From Burkholderiales bacterium UBA4615 (GTDB lineage: Bacteria; Pseudomonadota; Gammaproteobacteria; Burkholderiales; Burkholderiaceae_E), in NCBI GenBank assembly GCA_002386465.1, contig DGIT01000026.1:1-52352 (forward strand): a DNA stretch of 52,352 bases, written 5' to 3'. Numbering within the stretch: the first letter of the stretch is position 1; every line of letters begins with the position of its first letter. Shown in pieces: positions 49,245 through 52,352 of this stretch. Position numbers and translations under genes: made by a program. Below the pieces are notes generated by a model that saw nothing but the letters and a program-made list of their open reading frames with translations, searched no databases and was not told the origin of the DNA.

Positions 49245-50033
49245 ATGGCCGACATTCTGGTCGTTGACGACGAAATCGGGATCCGCGAACTGCTCAGTGA
49301 AATCCTGGGCGATGAAGGGCATACCGTGCTGCTGGCCGAAAATGCACGCCAGGCGCGCGAGGCCCGAGTCGGTAACAGCGTCGATCTGGTGTTGCTCGAC
49401 ATCTGGATGCCCGATACCGACGGCGTCACGCTGCTCAAGGAATGGGCCGCAGCGGGTTCGTTGAACATGCCGGTGATCATGATGTCCGGGCACGCCACCA
49501 TCGATACCGCCGTCGAGGCCACCCGCATCGGCGCCCTCGATTTTCTGGAAAAGCCCATTTCGCTCCAAAAGCTGCTCAAGGCGGTGGAGCAGGCCCTGGC
49601 ACGTGCCCGCGCCCCAGTCGTGCCTGCGCGGGCCGCACCGCTGATGGCCCAGCAGGGGTCGGCTCAGGTCTATCAGCCCTCGGCCGCCCAGACGCACGTG
49701 ATGCAGACCATCACCGTAATGCCTGTGGGTCAGCCCCATGCGCCGCAGGCCAGTGCCCTGCACAGCGCAGCGCTGGTGACGGCCCCGGTGGCCGGCGTGG
49801 CGGGCATGCCTGCGTCGGCGCGCGAACTGCCCCTGGATCTGCCCTTGCGCGAAGCGCGCGATGCCTTTGAGCGGGCCTACTTCGAGCACCATCTGTCGCG
49901 CGAACATGGCTCCATGACCCGCGTTGCTGAAAAGACCGGCCTGGAGCGCACCCACCTGTATCGCAAGCTCAAGCAGCTGGGCATCGATCTGTCCAAGGGT
50001 GCGTACCGCAAGGGCGGTCAGACGCAGCACTGA
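49245..50033 (+). CDS. ntrX: NtrX-like response regulator lacking the AAA+ domain
   Basis: The 262-residue protein has a complete receiver domain (1-118) with Asp8 and Asp9, phospho-acceptor Asp52 (LLDIWMPDTDG), Ser81 and Lys103, and a C-terminal Fis-type helix-turn-helix (about 205-247, MTRVAEKTGLERTHLYRKLKQLG). Classical NtrX has about 450 residues with a sigma-54 AAA+ ATPase between them; here that part is missing and replaced by about 85 residues rich in Ala, Pro, Gln and Val. With no GAFTGA motif it cannot open sigma-54 promoters and probably acts as a simple repressor or activator. It follows ntrY by six bases with AGGA before the ATG. Confidence 0.92.
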   Translation: MADILVVDDEIGIRELLSEILGDEGHTVLLAENARQAREARVGNSVDLVLLDIWMPDTDGVTLLKEWAAAGSLNMPVIMMSGHATIDTAVEATRIGALDFLEKPISLQKLLKAVEQALARARAPVVPARAAPLMAQQGSAQVYQPSAAQTHVMQTITVMPVGQPHAPQASALHSAALVTAPVAGVAGMPASARELPLDLPLREARDAFERAYFEHHLSREHGSMTRVAEKTGLERTHLYRKLKQLGIDLSKGAYRKGGQTQH

Positions 50034-50053
50034 GCGCCTTCTAAAGACCTGTT

Positions 50054-51445
50054 GTGAAGATCATCATCCTGGGTGCCGGCCGGGTGGGCGAGTCGCTCGC
50101 CGAGAGCCTGGTGTCGGAGCAGAATGACATCACGGTCATCGACACGGACGCGGGGCGTCTGGCCGCGCTGCAGGATCGCCTCGACCTGCGCACGGTGCAT
50201 GGTCATGCGGCCTCGCCCTCCACGCTGCGTGAGGCGGGCGCCGAAGATGCCGACATGCTGATCGCCACCACGCAAAGCGACGAAACCAACCTGGTGGCCT
50301 GCCACCTTGCGGCGCAGTCCTTCAACGTCCCCAAGCGCATTGCCCGCGTGCGCTCATCCGAATTTCAGGACCATCCCGAACTGGTGGGCGAGGGTGCGTT
50401 TTCGGTCGATCACCTTATCGTCCCGGAAAAGGCCGTCACCGACACCATCGCGCGGCTGGTCGAATTTCCCGAAGCGCTCCAGGTACTGGAATTTGCTGGC
50501 GGCAAGGTCAGTCTGATTGCGGTGCGCGCCTATGCGGGCGGCCAGCTCGTGCAGCACCCCATCCGCGAGATTCGTTCTCATATTCCGAAGGTCGACTCGC
50601 GCATCGTGGCGATTTTCCGCGGCGACACCACGATCTACCCCGATGGCGACACCATGATCGAGCCGGGAGACGAGGTGTTTTTTCTCGCCGCCACAGAGCA
50701 CATCCGCAGTGTGCTGACCGAACTGCGCAAAATGGATCAGCCGGTGCGCCGCGTGATGATGGCTGGAGGCGGACGCATCGGTTTGCGTCTGGCCCGGCAG
50801 CTGTCCGACCGGCTGGATGTGCGCATCATCGAATCCAACCTGAAGCGCTGCGAGGAACTGGCGGCCCAATTGCCGTCACGCGTGCTGGTGCTGCATGGCG
50901 ATGCCACCGATGAAGACCTGCTTCAGGAAGAGGGTGTGGGCGATCTCGATCTCTTTTGCGCCCTCACGTCCGACGACGAAGACAACATCATGTCCTCGTT
51001 GCTGGCCAAGAAGATGGGCGCACGCCGGGTCATCGCCCTCGTCAATCGTCGCGCCTATGCCGACCTGGTCGAGGGCGGGCGCATCGATATCGCGATCGTG
51101 CCGGCACAGGCCACGCTGGGTGAGTTGCTTACGCACGTGCGTCGTGGTGACGTCGCAGCGGTCCATTCGCTGCGCCGGGGGGCCGCCGAAGCCCTGGAGC
51201 TGATCGCACACGGCGACTCCAAGTCCAGTCGCGTCGTGGGACGGCGCATCGAACAGATCGATCTGCCCGAGGGCGCCATCATCGGGGCCCTGGTGCGCGA
51301 GCGCATTCCGGGCCGCGCCGAGGTGGTCATTGCTCACCATGACACCGTGATCGAACCCGACGACCATGTGATCGTCTTTGTGGCCAAGCGCCAGATGATT
51401 CCCAAGGTTGAAAAACTGTTTCAGGTCGGGGTCGGCTTTTTCTAA
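50054..51445 (+). CDS. trkA: Trk system potassium uptake regulatory subunit TrkA
   Basis: TrkA is the peripheral NAD(H)/ATP-binding regulator of the TrkG/H potassium channels. The 463-residue protein contains two RCK units: the first Rossmann domain opens IIILGAGRVGESLAESL and the second VMMAGGGRIGLRLARQL (about 233-249), each followed by an RCK-C domain, the last with GAIIGALVRERIPGRAEVVIAHHDTVIEPDDHVIVFV. The length equals the E. coli protein (458). GTG 50054 is the only sensible start. The order ntrY-ntrX-trkA is conserved in Proteobacteria. No trkH is in the window; it may be elsewhere. Confidence 0.96.
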   Translation: MKIIILGAGRVGESLAESLVSEQNDITVIDTDAGRLAALQDRLDLRTVHGHAASPSTLREAGAEDADMLIATTQSDETNLVACHLAAQSFNVPKRIARVRSSEFQDHPELVGEGAFSVDHLIVPEKAVTDTIARLVEFPEALQVLEFAGGKVSLIAVRAYAGGQLVQHPIREIRSHIPKVDSRIVAIFRGDTTIYPDGDTMIEPGDEVFFLAATEHIRSVLTELRKMDQPVRRVMMAGGGRIGLRLARQLSDRLDVRIIESNLKRCEELAAQLPSRVLVLHGDATDEDLLQEEGVGDLDLFCALTSDDEDNIMSSLLAKKMGARRVIALVNRRAYADLVEGGRIDIAIVPAQATLGELLTHVRRGDVAAVHSLRRGAAEALELIAHGDSKSSRVVGRRIEQIDLPEGAIIGALVRERIPGRAEVVIAHHDTVIEPDDHVIVFVAKRQMIPKVEKLFQVGVGFF

Positions 51446-51484
51446 GCTGGCCGCAGTCTCGAACGTCATATTCGAAGGCGTCTG

Positions 51485-51527
51485 CGCCGCTCAGCGCTCA
51501 GCGCAATCAAGTCCCTGCTGAGCGGCG
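51485..51527. terminator. 11-bp inverted repeat between the convergent trkA and GntR genes
   Basis: CGCCGCTCAGC (51485-51495) and GCTGAGCGGCG (51517-51527) are perfectly complementary, with a 21-nt loop that contains the stop codon of the GntR-family gene. This is the likely trkA terminator, but no T tract follows it. Confidence 0.55.
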
Positions 51528-52352
51528 GCGCTCCTGGGGCTCACCCGACAGCTCGAGCAAGCTGGGTATCAGCAATGCGGGCGGTCCCGAGGTGCGGGTA
51601 TCGCCCCGGTCGGTGTGGCTGACCTGCTCCTGAGAATCGGGCATGCACACAGTGGGTGGGCCATCGGGGCCATCCAGATCGAGTGGGGCTGGGTCGATGG
51701 TGCGCTGGCCAGCGCCGGCCAGCTGTGCCAGCCGCGAGGCCCACTGCGCAGCAGTCGGAGCATCGGCCCGCACGATCGCCAGGATGAGCGAGGTTTGCAG
51801 GCGCAACAGCGTTTGCGTGTCGGGCCAGCCCTCCGGGTCCAGCACTTCCAGACGACGCAGCCGAGTGTAGTTCAGACGTCGCACTGGCTCGAGGCCTCGG
51901 TCTACGCTTTGCATCAGCTGATTGCCGCTGGCATGTGCAATGGCGGTATGCAGGGCGGCGTCGTGCGGGGCGCGATCAGGCAGTGCACCCGACCCAACTG
52001 CGCTGGCGGCGCGACGCAGCGCCCCCAATAACGCATGGCGTTCGGCGCGGCCCGCTCGCTGCGCCGCTTCGGCCGCCAGAGCCGGCTCCACGACCTGTCG
52101 CAGCGCAACCGCCTCATTGAGCCGCTCGACCGAATGCTCGGCCAGTACGCTCATGAGCTCAGGGTCAAGCAGCTGCCAGCGCGCCTCCTCGGCCACCAGG
52201 GTGTCGATTCCAGGCCGGGTGCTGACCAGGCCCCGCCCAGCCAGCTCCGCCAGCGCCTCACGCACCACAGTGCGGCTGACCCGATGCTGGCGACACCAGT
52301 CGCCCACATCGATGGCATCGCCCGGACGCAAGGCGCGCTGCGCGATCGCCTG
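51507..52352 (-). CDS. FadR-type GntR family transcriptional regulator (5' end cut by window edge)
   Basis: The frame continues to the window edge, so the first part of the DNA-binding domain is missing. What remains starts QAIAQRALRPGDAIDVGDW and shows the end of a GntR winged helix (SRTVVREALAELAGRGLVSTRPG), the FCD/FadR-C domain (LRQVVEPALAAEAAQRA, DAALHTAIAHASGNQLM) with Asp and His residues that usually bind a metal ion, and an unusual tail of about 60 residues with no match (DPAPLDLDGPDGPPTVCMPDSQEQ). FadR-type regulators typically control sugar acid or organic acid catabolism. The target genes lie outside the window. Confidence 0.9.
   Translation of the reverse strand, partial: QAIAQRALRPGDAIDVGDWCRQHRVSRTVVREALAELAGRGLVSTRPGIDTLVAEEARWQLLDPELMSVLAEHSVERLNEAVALRQVVEPALAAEAAQRAGRAERHALLGALRRAASAVGSGALPDRAPHDAALHTAIAHASGNQLMQSVDRGLEPVRRLNYTRLRRLEVLDPEGWPDTQTLLRLQTSLILAIVRADAPTAAQWASRLAQLAGAGQRTIDPAPLDLDGPDGPPTVCMPDSQEQVSHTDRGDTRTSGPPALLIPSLLELSGEPQERRRSAGT

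Overview
The window is GC-rich, tightly packed bacterial chromosome and reads as a member of the Betaproteobacteria, order Burkholderiales. Three things point there: the housekeeping block (LysM protein, dprA and topB facing def, fmt, htpX, rsmB, a DUF4390 gene, ntrY, ntrX and trkA) is a betaproteobacterial arrangement; there are two Bug/TctC-type periplasmic binding proteins, a family greatly expanded in Burkholderiales; and small genes such as the DUF3717 protein are typical of that order. I see no rRNA, tRNA, CRISPR array, prophage, insertion sequence or plasmid function.

Region 1 (1-9.7 kb) is a metabolic and maintenance mosaic: the end of a DUF2189 membrane protein, the 23S rRNA hydroxylase rlhA, a nitronate monooxygenase, a membrane-anchored Mrr-like protein with an eroded nuclease motif, queC, an unassigned beta-barrel protein, an SRAP (abasic-site shielding) protein, a small secreted protein built of three 23-residue cysteine repeats, a high-potential iron-sulfur protein, an MFS transporter and a LysR regulator. 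Region 2 (9.7-18.3 kb) holds a Bug-dadA pair divergent from the LysR gene, a luciferase-like monooxygenase, a MoxR ATPase / VWA-metallopeptidase / LCCL-domain cluster, a VapBC-type toxin-antitoxin pair, a glutathione transferase and a double CDGSH iron-sulfur protein.

Region 3 (18.4-28.7 kb) holds PPK2 with a Tgl-like transglutaminase homologue, a class II aldolase family protein, a thioesterase, an SsuABC/TauABC-type ABC importer, a quinone oxidoreductase, NnrU, a CnoX-like thioredoxin and a core-only MetE. Region 4 (28.7-36.8 kb) holds a strong candidate small RNA with an anti-Shine-Dalgarno sequence, an isocitrate lyase/PEP mutase family gene translationally coupled to a Bug protein, a NERD-like nuclease-helicase, an AI-2E family exporter, a BenE transporter and ChaC. 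Region 5 (36.8-51.4 kb) is the conserved core: topB, dprA and a LysM protein on the minus strand; def, fmt, htpX, rsmB, DUF4390, ntrY, ntrX and trkA on the plus strand, with GTGA overlaps joining rsmB, DUF4390 and ntrY. The window closes in a FadR-type GntR regulator cut by the edge.

The most interesting item is the 60-odd nt RNA at 28699-28762 (minus): a near-consensus promoter with an A/T-rich upstream tract, an 8-nt identity to the anti-Shine-Dalgarno end of 16S rRNA, and an intrinsic terminator with a T tract. Other items worth a look are the Tgl-like protein whose catalytic glutamates appear replaced by serine, the cysteine-repeat secreted protein, the MoxR-VWA-LCCL cluster and an NtrX that lacks its AAA+ domain.
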